Origin: Mariannaea sp. PMI_226
Lineage: Eukaryota; Ascomycota; Sordariomycetes; Hypocreales; Nectriaceae
DNA length: 64,000 nt
Reading direction: 5' to 3'
Assembly (NCBI GenBank): GCA_024336345.1
Contig: JANFOG010000012.1
Span: forward strand, 248,001-312,000
Shown here: piece by piece, positions 1 through 11,400 of the stretch
How the letters are laid out: every line of letters starts with the position of its first letter
Numbering within the stretch: the stretch's first letter is position 1
Notes under the pieces: generated by a model
Database searches by the model: none
Seen by the model: only the letters and a program-made list of their open reading frames with translations
What the model was told of the DNA's origin: nothing
Position numbers and translations under genes: made by a program

Positions 1-107
1 GCATAGCATGTATGTACGATGGTTTGGGGGGATGCAGAAGTGGCATATACAAAGTATTCAGTCGAAACTGGGCGTGCGCTGAGCACAACGATAGTCTCAC
101 ATGCTAT

Positions 108-198
108 GATGGAGACCTACAATGGATACCTTCAATGGAGACCTTCAATGGGGACCTACAATGGAGACCTACAATGGATACCTATAATGGATACACCT
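108..198. repeat. 13-bp minisatellite, 7 copies
   Basis: Seven head-to-tail units of 13 bp with consensus AATGGAGACCTAC lie at 108-120, 121-133, 134-146, 147-159, 160-172, 173-185 and 186-198. Units differ at position 7 (G or T) and near the end (A or T), and the last unit is degenerate. The period is not a multiple of three, so each strand reads open in several frames, which explains the overlapping short ORFs here. I see no gene associated with it. Confidence 0.9.
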
Positions 199-2175
199 CC
201 TGTGCTGTGCATCAACTAACTACCTTACGTGAGGAACGTACAATCATTACCTACTGTCTTATGTGTGTCTCGGCAAGACGCAAAAACTGGGTCGTCAGGC
301 GGTTAGGCTAGACGAAGTCGAGTCTCTCTTTGTACGAGCAAAACGACGGTAATGATGGATGCTGGGTGGTGAAATGGATTCCTAATGGTAATGGGCTTGG
401 TTTTTTTTGGTTTTTTTTTTTAACCGGGGTGCCTGTCGTATCGTACAGTACAAGTACAATAATTAATACATAGTATTATAAGGGTAGACTCCGCGTCGGG
501 ATCTTTATTTAATCTTTTGGTGATGATGGAATGAGTGGCGTAACGCTGCACACCAACCAGGCATATGACCGAAGGTTGTGCGTGAGCAGCACAAACAAGA
601 GGCAATTGTTCAACTAGTCTTCTAGTTACGTATTGTGCGTCAGCATAGTGGGCACCTGTGGGACACACAAAACCAGAAGAGGTCTTCTAGAATCCAGGGG
701 GGGTACAGTACGTCTGCATTGATGGATGAAAATGTGAGTCATACCTTTTTTGTCTTCGCTTTTTGTCTTGGTTCTGGGTGTGAGGGCTTTTGGCGCCCGC
801 TTTCGCTGAATGTCTTTGTTCTATTTTACTCAACTTCGGCTGAGAATGAGACGGTGAGGAAATGACATGGCTTCCATTTTTCAGTCAATTCACACAAAAT
901 AAAAAATAAAATAAAAGCTGTTGCGGTCTCAGCCCTCAACAGAATCACATCACATGACTATTGTTTTCTTTCCTTTCTAAACCTTTTTAATTTTTGTATC
1001 AAGAAAAAACACAAAGGCTGTCAAGAAAAGACTTCATCCTTGCACTTGAAGTGAAATGAGACACTTTACAGGTCTCAGTGTAGTACGAGACGAAGGGAAC
1101 AAAAGGAAAAAGAAAAGAAAAGAAAAATGAAACGACAACCGCCCACCAACTAAAGAAGAAAAGAAAAAAGAACTCACGGCGGCTGATCATTATGATTGGG
1201 GGAAAATGAAACTTCGTTGATACACGAAAAACCACGCCACAGTCTGAGACTCAACAGCATTTGAACCAAAAATAAGTTCATTCACCCGCATGATGATGAC
1301 AATGGCTGACTGCCTGCATAATAAATGCCGGCCATGGCACAATGATACACAGTAGAATATAGACATTACTACGTAAAATAAATACTCCCTGGGAGACATC
1401 ATACTACTACTGCATTGCCTTAGTGAATCCCACTGCTGCGTTCGTTCTGCTTTCATGCCCCGCCTGTTGACCCCGCCAGTTCAGAAGCTCTTATATATCA
1501 AATTAGTTGGGTGACTTGTTTTTTTTTGCTTTTCTTTTTCTCAAGGGATTGAGTGGGCTTGTTTGCTTTTTTACATGTTCATTCATTACTCTGTTGTACA
1601 GACAGACTTAGTCTGATAAACTCGGGATCTATAAAAAGCTCCCTCTACAAGAATCCACTACCGGTTCCCTTGGTGTTTTTTTTGTGTTATTAGAATAAAA
1701 AAAATGACCGGAAAGCGATGTGACAAAGGAATTACCTGATAGTGAACAGACAACAGTATTTTAGCTGAAGTATTCGCTTTGACACTCTGTAGCTCTCTTT
1801 TCCCTCCCTCTTTTTGTGTTGACGCCGCTTGGCCACGAGGTCAGCGGCCAGGTTTGCCCCTCATGACATCTACATCGATTTGGTTGGCATACGGCACTCC
1901 TCGCTGACAGATGTGTCGGCGCTTGAAGCAGAACCTGATCATAGAGGCGCGCTTTGTTTATTCTTGCTGCTACGATTAAACACACTTTATCAGTTTATGA
2001 ATACATACATCCCCATAAGTGGCACAAAGACTTCTTCTTGTTGGCTCCCTGGAAACAAGAGAAACAAGAATTAAACAATATACCTGATAACACCCGCGCT
2101 GCATAACCTCCGTACCCAACCAACTACAGGTGTAACGACTTACACCTGCACACCGTTATACAAAGCTCCATCCTT
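199..2175. other. no gene recognised
   Basis: Nearly 2 kb with only short ORFs that lack any family signature. It contains homopolymer T runs (about 400-420, 1520-1530, 1677-1683) and A-rich stretches. The last few hundred bases are presumably the promoter and 5' leader of the CAP-protein gene starting at 2176. Confidence 0.6.
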
Positions 2176-2829
2176 ATGGGGCGTCTATGTCAATATGTCT
2201 TCTTCGCCCTGGCGAGCCTCACCCTCAGCACCACCGTACACGCAGCCCCAGACGTCATCACACACGTCGTCACCGTGACCGTGGGCCCAGCAATCCCCTC
2301 CAGTAAGCCGCAGTGGAAACAGGACAGCAGCTTCACCTCCGCCATCCTCAGCACCACCAACTCGTACCGCGCCCAGCACAACGCCACGGCGCTGACATGG
2401 AACTCCACGCTCGAGGACTTCGCCTCCGACTACCTCGACTCCAACGACTGCGTCTTCAAGCACTCCGGGGGACCTTACGGCGAGAACCTGGCCATAGGAT
2501 ACGTCAATGCCACAGCGAGCGTTAGAGCTTGGGGCGACGAGCGGGAAGAGTACAACTTCCACGCTGGCAAGTTTAGTGAAAAGACGGGCCACTTTACGCA
2601 GCTGGTCTGGAAGGACACGACGGATGTCGGTTGCGGGAGGAGGCTGTGCGGATCCAGAGGGTGGTATCTCGTGTGCGAGTACTGGCCCAGAGGCAATGTG
2701 GTGGGCGCGTTCAAGGCGGAGGTGCAGAGTCAAACGGGAGACGGTGGAGGAGGTCTTGCTAGGCCGCCAAAAGTAGGAGCACTCGCGGTCGTTGTGACAG
2801 GCTTGGTGTTGTTTGCTGGTTGGTTGTGA
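2176..2829 (+). CDS. secreted CAP/PR-1 (SCP-like) protein
   Basis: Intronless, 217 residues. Residues 1 to about 23 form a signal peptide (MGRLCQYVFFALASLTLSTT then VHA-A). The CAP domain spans about 50-185: it begins at the NSYRAQHNATALTW segment, carries the core signature GHFTQLVWKDTTDVGCG and closes with YLVCEYWPRGNVVG; Cys residues are placed as in fungal PR-1 proteins. After a Gly-rich linker the C-terminus is hydrophobic (VGALAVVVTGLVLFAGWL), which looks like a GPI-anchor signal. Family members (yeast Pry proteins, plant PR-1) bind sterols and lipids outside the cell and some fungal ones act in virulence; which applies here is not visible. The start ATG is in good context and opens directly into the signal peptide. 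Confidence 0.93.
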   Translation: MGRLCQYVFFALASLTLSTTVHAAPDVITHVVTVTVGPAIPSSKPQWKQDSSFTSAILSTTNSYRAQHNATALTWNSTLEDFASDYLDSNDCVFKHSGGPYGENLAIGYVNATASVRAWGDEREEYNFHAGKFSEKTGHFTQLVWKDTTDVGCGRRLCGSRGWYLVCEYWPRGNVVGAFKAEVQSQTGDGGGGLARPPKVGALAVVVTGLVLFAGWL

Positions 2830-5669
2830 GAATAAGGGTGTTCTGGGAGAGAGCCATGTGTGTCTCTCTGGTGTTTTCTTTCAAGCAGGAGTTACGTGTG
2901 TGTGGCTTGGGGGTGCAAAAGGGCTTGGATCTGGAGTTACTACAGGCGTTCTTTTTGCGTAACATGTCTTTTGGGTTATGGGATTTGTTTTTAGCACTGC
3001 TTGTTTAGTTGTGTGATACCACTTCCGTAGTAACGATATTCGTAACTTTGGCGTTAGAGGTTTAGTGTTCAGAGCCGTGACTCCTGGGTCATTTTTGACC
3101 GGTTGATGGGTTTTTCTTTATAAGTTCTCTCTTCAGTACAGGCCTCCTAGCTTAGGAGATTCTGAGTGAAGACGGTTCGGGGAGCCCATTTCGTCCCTCT
3201 TGCCGGTAGCTGGAACCTGCACATACGTTGAAGTGCTGCGACATTACTAAAGTCACATCATCTACAAGAGTGAACAGAGTAATTCCAAGAGCAGGCACTT
3301 AGGTCTTCTGTCCTAGCGGGGGTACATCTACTTACAGGGATATTCACATTATCACCAATGTTCAAGGTTGCCATAGTGGCTACAAACTGTCGTCCTCGTT
3401 TGGAGGGTTCTCTCTTGGCACGCAGACCATACTTGACATCTGACAAGTTGTGCCCCTATGTTGATTGCCTACAAATGTGTAGCACACTCAAACGAGAATA
3501 ACTAAGGAATATTGTGTTCACGCGGATCTAAAAGACCAACAACAAAGGAGAAGCGGCTATGGCGCAATGTTGACCTCTCACTTCAGCCACACGAAAGTGA
3601 TGCTGATGTCTCAACACCTCGGAGGTTATTAAGTGTGATGATTTACTGTATTACACCTCTTTTAATTATACTCTCCGGTTTGAAGCCGTATTCATATTGC
3701 TCACAACTCCTTGGATGGTGACGAGACTTATCGCTTCGAATCGCGGCCACACGACATTGTGCCAGTATCTGCTATACCCTTGAAAATACCTCAACTGCAA
3801 ACTCATTTACCAACAGATATTGGGATTATGAGGCTTTTTCGTAGAATAAAGGTTACGAGCTTAGTGGTCCGATCTTTGCTATGACCACTTCGACCTCCTC
3901 GCTGTTGACTAGTCACAATCTCATTGTTGCATAGATGCGACAATCTTGTAGTACATATGAGTTCACAAAGTCGAAACGATGCTTGTAGATATCCGATATC
4001 AACTTTAGTTTTGTCGTATTTAGGACCTAGGGCAGAATAGTCGTATCACTCCCGTTACTCTGTTCTAGAAACAGGTTGCCACTTGACCATGAACACCAGG
4101 CTCTCGTCAACAACAGTGTTTTATACGTAACCACCGATGTGTATATGATTTACTCTTTCATTTGATTAGACTCGGAGTTAAGTTTCGACGCCATCATTCT
4201 TGAGGTGAGTGAGTATTCATTGGATATCATCTTCGTTGCAGATGTTGACATACGAGATGTCGCCTACCCTAGAGCACCACAGATACTCTCAAAGAAACCA
4301 CCCATATGGAGCAATCCTAATTTATCAACCATGATCAAAGCCATATTGTTATCTCAAACGGAATCAGGACTCAGCCAAGTATTCAAATTCGTCTCGAGAC
4401 CTTTCTATGAAACCGTTGGAACGACCTGACTCGTCCCCCATTTCCTTGCATACAACTGGTAACACCAACAATGTGTGTGCTTCGGACTGCTCGTTGCACA
4501 AAACGGCATACAAATCTGAAGTCTAGCCACGGAAACGTCTTTGTTGAGTTACAAATTAAGTTTGGAATGTGTAGCTAGTACGAGAACAAGACACTGAGAA
4601 AGTCTTATCACCGTAGACTGTGTTGATTCATCTTCCGGCTCTCGTTGACAGTATTCTTCTTGATACAATCTACGGCTTCGAGCTCCTATTAATTATTGGC
4701 TGGGTTGAAGAAGGTAAATTGCTCCGCTAGAACAGCTTTCGCTATCATATTCATCGAGGCTGGTTCAAGGAGTGACATAACTACACCTAGCCATATTGAC
4801 AGAGTGAGTCCATCAGAGCTGGCTAGGCAAGGTAAATTGAGAAGCCTGGGTTAAGGACAGTAAAAAGTTCATTTGGAATGATTATATCAAGTTGAATCTG
4901 TAAGCATGAGCATCAGGCATATTCATATTCTTACTGCCAAATACACAGATATGATCTCTGCATGTGATAGAGGCACCAGAATTTCCCCTATCCCTATATA
5001 TTGCACTAGTACTTCGCCTAAAGCTGCTGTATATCAATATCAATCTGCCTAACTGGAGTTCTGGGTTTTTTTGGCTCTTTTTTCCCTTTCTTCTTCCAAA
5101 CCATACTCTAAAGTCTTAGATACTCACAGCCTAAACAACGAGTCACCCGACTGCAAGACATGACTACAATGTGTTCTTGGGCACAATATACATACTGCCA
5201 GTCCGTTGCATGAATCCGCCTCTCTCTGCACTCTCCGATCAAGTTATCCAAGGCTACTGTCTGGCTTAAGAGACAGAAAGCTACTGAGGAGCTAAAAGCT
5301 GGGAGCAGGTTCATTGCATGGAAGAGCAAAAACAAAACACTACGCCCCAAGACGTAAAGAAGCAGACAAGCCGAGAGAGTTGATAACCGTCAGAATTTCA
5401 TGCAAATAAAGCTTCAGCCAGAAGCATAAAAAATGTTACTTGGATAGTTCCTGTTGTATCCAGATCCATACATGAGTATTTCGCCCGTCATTTCGTGAAT
5501 CAACACCATCAACAAAACACCCAATAATCCAATATCCCATGACCCGATCAAGTCCAACTAGCCAGTAAGAAAAAGAAAAAAAAAAAGAAATTCTTCGCCA
5601 GAATACACTCCTCTGAAAACCGAAAAAGAAATTGCGACGAAAGACATCCTAAGGCGTCTATAGATAGAC
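2830..5669. other. AT-richer region, no gene recognised
   Basis: About 2.8 kb with no ORF above 82 residues and no recognisable protein motif on either strand. Base composition looks richer in A+T than in the flanking genes, which could reflect decayed sequence, but I could not tie any part to a named transposon. The right edge is the 3' flank of the AlcR-like gene. Confidence 0.55.
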
Positions 5670-8475
5670 TTAGTTTACAGCAATCGGCATTGATGATGCC
5701 ATTGAATAGGGGACCAACGCCCCAGAGAGAATGGTGCCGATGTTACGTGCCATATCCGACTTCTTTCCTAAGCAATAAAGAGCTGTCGTGCAATCCTCGC
5801 ATCGTCTCGCCAGCATCATGATGGCAGGGTTATCGAGGGCCATTGGGTCGTGCTTCGTCGCCTCTTCTACCTCCTGCAGATGAAGTATAGCTGCTTTGGT
5901 AAAGGCCCTGATCAGGATCATGGTCCAAGGTTCAGTCAGAATAGATCCTTCGACGACTGCAAAGTGAAGATCGGATACATGAGTGCCGGGAATATCACCA
6001 GATCTGGGACAAGTTGATACACGAGCCAAGTCAGACAAGATTGCGGCACTGTCCTTTCGCAGACACCGAACCACGTCCACACTAAGACGAACTTGGGTTT
6101 GGTACTCAAGACCGAGGCCACTCTCATCCACGAGCTCAATCAAGTCAGCAAGGAGAAGGGCTGCGCAGTGGAAGTGAGCCACGACACAGACGAACCAACT
6201 CTGAATGTGTGTAGGTACGGAGTCATATTGGTCGACAAGATCTCGGAAGAAGGCACCGTACGTCACATTCCAATGCTTGTAGACCGCCATAGAATTGGCA
6301 ATGACCTTCTCGACAGCCTCGCCGCGGAACTTGCTCCGGACCGTGTTCTGCAGGTAAGACACATGCCTAAAAAGAATGACCTTGGTCGGTGCTGCTGCAA
6401 CGACACCTTGGGTAGCCATTTCGTAAGAGCAAGGCCAGCGTAGTACACCTTCCTTGTTCTCCCGGTCGAAAAGTTCTGCCCACCATCTGGCGTCGTGGGG
6501 GTTGTACTCGATGTTGAATGACTCTTTGGCGGGGTGCTCTGGGTATGTTGGATCGTGCTGGCATTCTTCATCAGATACTACAACAGGGCGGCCGTTCATG
6601 GATGAGGATACCGTGTCGAACATGACGGTCATCCAATACACCAGACCGATAGTGCCTCGGTCTTCCTCGTTCAGCCTCTCTGCAACAGTGCCCCTTTCCA
6701 GACCGAGAGAGCTCTTGGACGAGTCAAGCACACCCGTCTCACGAGCCTCATACTGAAATTTGAGAGCATGCATCTTACGAGCTGCCCTTTCCATGAAAAC
6801 TGGAGGTCCCTCTGCTGCAATAATCTCATTAATTTGTGAGGCGACAGAGTCTTCCCCTCCAACGATCGGGCTGTTGCCACCAAAGGCGCTCATCGGAATG
6901 TTTCCCTGGCTGCCAAAGCGAGTATCTTCCTCATCTATGGGCTTCTGAGTCAATCCCATAATCAAATCCGCACACACCACTCTGAAACATTCCATATCCG
7001 AACAATCCTGGAGGGCACGCTTTGCCTGGGCCCAAAAGGTCTTCTGCAAGGTACGATCAAAATCTGCGTTCAGGTCATCAGCAAAATCGGACCTTGCACT
7101 GTCGATTGATGCAACGTTTTTAGGGAACCGTTCTCGTTCGCGTTGGCTCCCTTGGGCCCATTGTGTTGCAAAGGCCATAATTGCTAAGTGTAGCGCCTTC
7201 GATGCTGCCCTGTCTTCGGATTTGGTAAGTCTAACTAGCTTGTTTGCCTGGGCAACTTTGTCCAATTTGACCACGCGACGATATATTCTGTTGTCCTGTT
7301 GCTTTGGTTCATAGTGGTCGAGGACGTTCAAATTATTGAAATTTGATGCCAACCAACTGACGCCATTCGACCTGGTTCTCCCGACCGAGTTTGGTCGGTA
7401 TGGACATGTTTCTTCTGATAACCAGCAGGACAGGGCGTGTTCTAAAACATCGTGGTATATCCTCATTAAGTTATCCGAAATAAGACTCTTGTTGGTATTC
7501 ACAGACATGGTGTGGGCCGCAGAGAAAGGAGAGATGGAGGTAGAATAGCTCCGAGCAATGCTATCAGAATAGTGACGAACACTGAGAGAACGAGTTGAAC
7601 CATCGCTCTCGTACGAATTGGAGACGGAGGGAGACGGTTGGAAAGGCACGTCAGGCGCAGACTGGGTCTGGAAAAGGGGCCAGCCAGTCTCACCATTTTC
7701 CTCTTCGGCGGTTGAAGCCTGTCGAGACCCCTGGTGTAGGGCAGGCTGGCCTGACAGTTCCGGTGTTGGTGAACAATTAATCGACGGATGTGTTGAGGTC
7801 CCATTTGTGCCAAGACCGATCATGGCGGGGTGGAGACCAGCATCAAAAGCAGCGGGAGTGTCGTATACGCCGTTGACAGACATTGAATCGAAAGTCGAGT
7901 GGGGGAAGTGAGTAAAGTTGGCAAACCCTGTATCCATGGGACCCCAAGACGTGAGATCGTGAGTCGAAGGGGGCGCCTGAAGCATGTCGAGAAGAGCTGT
8001 CGCGTTCACGTCGAGTCCTTGGATCGGGAGACTGGTCTGAGGAGGCGATGGGCCTGGCTGAGGTCGTTGGCGCTGACGCTTTGCTTTGGTTCTAGCAGGA
8101 TCAGGGACGCGACGAGGATTGCCACCAGCCTGGGAGGGGATATCGTTGGCGGCTGCCGCAGCAGGTCCAGTCTGAAGCTGGCTTCGAACCCAGTTGAAAG
8201 TGCATTGTTTTCGAGTTCGTAGACAATAGGAGCATCGGAGAGCACGAGAATCGATATCGTCTGCGAGGGGTTTTTTATGTCCCCGGTTAGAGTGGGTGTT
8301 GTGCGATAAACCCCCAAGAATACTCACCTAGATGTTCTTCCGCAAGAGAAACTCCAGAAGCACCATCACCAGAACGCAATCTATCAGAGTTGCGCTGAAT
8401 GTCCCACAGCGAAGGCGCGTCGCATGCCCGCTTGGCCTTTCGGCACTGGTCGCAGGAGCGGTTCTGGCGCCTCAT
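5670..8475 (-). CDS. alcR: AlcR-like Zn(II)2Cys6 transcription activator
   Basis: Two exons: 8328-8475 and 5670-8260, split by a 67-nt intron (GTGAGT donor, GCAG acceptor, phase 1), giving 912 residues. The N-terminal binuclear zinc cluster is split by the intron: CDQCRKAKRAC in exon 1 and CSYCLRTRKQCTFNW in exon 2. The RRQNxSCDxCRKxKR.CDAP start, the CTFNW that closes the finger, the central LMRIYHD....ALSCWL..CPY block and the C-terminal GRKSDMA-like block all recall Aspergillus nidulans AlcR, the activator of ethanol catabolism genes. The C3-C4 spacing is about 40 residues, against 16 in A. nidulans AlcR. A Ser/Pro/Gln-rich linker follows the finger. The ATG at 8475 was chosen because it precedes the finger directly and lies behind a pyrimidine-rich leader. 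Assignment rests on remembered family sequence, so orthology is likely but untested. Confidence 0.88.
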
Positions 8476-11400
8476 CCTGGCAGTTGACGGGAAAGGCCGG
8501 GGGATAGTGGGCGCAGTGCGGCGCAGAAAGGAAGAGGAATGAACTCGGGGGCCCAAGTATAAATACGACCCGTAGGAGTTGGAAGTCAGATATAGAGGGG
8601 GGGAGGGGAAAAAACAGAAGACAAGCACGGTAGTATTTCCCTGTCCGAAGGAAACCAAACACGCAGTCAGTGGAGGTAGAAAAAAGAAGAAAGTGGATTC
8701 AGTGACGCGATGGGCAATGGAAGACGGGGATAAAGAAATGAATGGGGATGATGGGAGATTGAGCGAAGATGAGATTTGGGGACCCTCTCCTCGCGGGAAG
8801 ACGAGGGTGTGCGACTGGCTCAAAATGGACTGGGCTTCTGGGGTTAAGATTCTCCGCTTTTCCGAGGGAGCACAGTTCCCCGCACCCCGCTAATCTGAAT
8901 TGGGGTCTAGAGCTTTTGTTGGGGGGGCCGCAGCTGGGGGATGTGCTGGTGGGCGAGAGAGCACAAGCACACCTGGGGGCCGATCAGGCATGCGGGACGG
9001 GCGAGCCACCAAAGAGCCACCTGCGCGTTTACAGGTACCGGTACGTACCGGTTGGCGACGAGACTGGAGGGGGGAAGGGGGAGGGGAGGGGAGGGGAGGA
9101 GAGAAGCAAGCTGGAAGTAGAAGCTTGGATAGCAAAACAACAAGCTAGATCAACTAAGTTATCTATTGCTGGTTATGGCTGCTTCAGCAGTGTAGGCCGG
9201 GCAGTCCGAGAAGACGGCCTCTGTGGCCGAAACGTTAATACAACTATTAATTGCCAGAAGATGGAGCCACGGCCTTGGCAGGCCCCCCTCCAGGCTTTCC
9301 CCTAGCTGGGTGCTAGGTGTAGGTACCTTAGAGACTAGGGGGCTGGAGGTAGTCCCGGTCAGCGGCGCCGCCTGCTTGTCGAAGTCTCGAGTCTTACTGG
9401 ACTGTACATAGTAAGTTGGTCGCTAACTATCTTCATACATAGTACGCAGTAAGCGCTGCAGGATCCCGAAAAATTGAGGAATTGCAGCAACTGAGGTCCG
9501 CTGTATCGCCACTGTTCCTAAGCTAATGTGGCCGTCATGGGTTTGCGTCCAAGTGGTGGCGCTGTTTCTTTGGGCACCAGTTGGTCAAGTGAGTGGTGAG
9601 TGGTGAAGGGGGGGAGGGTAACTCAAGCCTTTGCTATTTGCAACCTGGAAGAACTCATCCAGAATCTTTTCAGGTTGTTGCCCCTCCCTCTAGAATGATC
9701 CACTGTAAATTTGGAGGGTTGCATTGGTTGATTCAAGGTCTGCACTCTGCTGCAGGCAACACTCCCTTTGCAGTAGTTACCTCAGTACGAGGGGAGGTAC
9801 ACAATTACCTGGCTGGGCACTTCAACTGAGGGTTTTTGCAGCGACATGCCAAAACTATCAACCAAAAAGACTACAAGCCCTTGCTAGTATGTGCTGATCC
9901 GTTGAACGGAGATGGCACGGAGCCGAGCCGACAACTACCTACTTCAGCAACAAACGAGTGGAGAGTTGTCCGGGCGGTTGGAGTACGAGAACTAGAAGGG
10001 GTCAAAAGCTTCCGAACTGGAACCGCAACTTCGTGATTTGGCTCCTGTTTTCCCAGGCTACTTTTTACGAAGATGGCAAGTGGCTGCGCATTAGAGGAGC
10101 GAGTACATGTACATAGTACAGTACTTGAACAAAAACAAAAGACAGGGTGGAACAGCAGACGAGACGTCGAGACCCCAAGAAAAGGGGGTCAGGACTGCTT
10201 CGTAACCTCACTCAAGGCTGGGTAGGCAGTGATGCGCTGGTGGTTGAGGTAGGTTAGCCCAGTATATAATAGCTGCACCAAGCAAAACATTACGTTATGG
10301 CATATCGTGCGGTTTTACAGTGGTACACTCCGCTGTGCTTCGTTCCGGCATGCAATGAAAGGCGTTTTTTTTTTGTCCGCTCAGTGAACTCCGTCCTCGG
10401 TCGCTCAAGTGCGCTCAAGTGCACTCAAGGGCGTCACGGACCACAATTCCGGTAGTCGGGCGGAATTGCCAGATTTGATTCAAGGAGAAGGGGGCAAAAA
10501 AGCCTTTTTGCATTGTTGGATACCGGAGTGAGTAACAAATTAGCAATCAACATGGGAAGGATTCGGCTCCCATTTATGCATCTCACCCATGACCAGGATG
10601 GGGTTTCCCTCAAGTAGTAGAGACTCGTATGTGTGAACAGAAGAAATTTGACATCGATCATCCCCAAGAAGAAGAGCACAGCTGCATCTACCTACACAGT
10701 ACGCAGTATGCTCTATTTCTTCTCCTTCTCCTTCTCCTTCTCCTCCTCTTCCCTTTCTATGCGGAACCCCGCCTTTGACGTCCATGCCTGTCTAGACGGA
10801 TGGCTCGTCCTGATGCTGACCTGGGGGAGGATGTAACCTGTTCCCTGTCCTTTCTCGAACGAACCCGACAGTCGGAAGCATGCGCGCCAACCAATTGAAT
10901 GTTGTCGGCCACTAGGCACCAAGTCATCAAAAGACACACGAGCTCCAAGCCTTTGGTGACCCAATAACGAATTCACCACGCACCGGCCGGCTCTTTCACC
11001 CGCCAGTGGGGCGTACCCTAGGGAGTCACATTCCAGGCACGTCGTGTGTAGTATTCAGCTACAGTGCAAAGGTACCAAAACTGGTCATAGCTACCTGCGC
11101 AAGGGTGAATTTAGTCACTCACAGAATCAACATGAGTTGCGCGGAGTAGACGCACGCTGCTTCGGTATTGCGTCCCGGCTCCCCGATCTTAAAACCCATC
11201 TTGTCATCATCGACGATCAAAGAAATTGCTGTAGTTGCCTCGGAAGAAAATAGAGGACGGTATTGCGCCGATGGACGAAAGGATGGAAGAGGATGGAGAA
11301 CGGGAGAACTAATGCAGTAAGCCCCGCGCACGCACAACGAGGTGTGCGCAGGTGTGGCTCTTCAGCCAGAAAATCGATCGTCCTCTTCTCACAGCCCAAG

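Noticed and set aside
2185..2733. 182-codon minus-strand ORF over the CAP gene
   Set aside because: Complement of a GC-rich coding sequence; the plus strand has the signal peptide and CAP signature.
2830..5669. Transposon remnant
   Set aside because: AT-rich look only; no terminal repeats, transposase or reverse-transcriptase motif could be found.
5983..8222. Plus-strand ORFs of up to 116 codons inside the AlcR-like gene
   Set aside because: They are antisense shadows of a long coding exon and have no motif or splice support.
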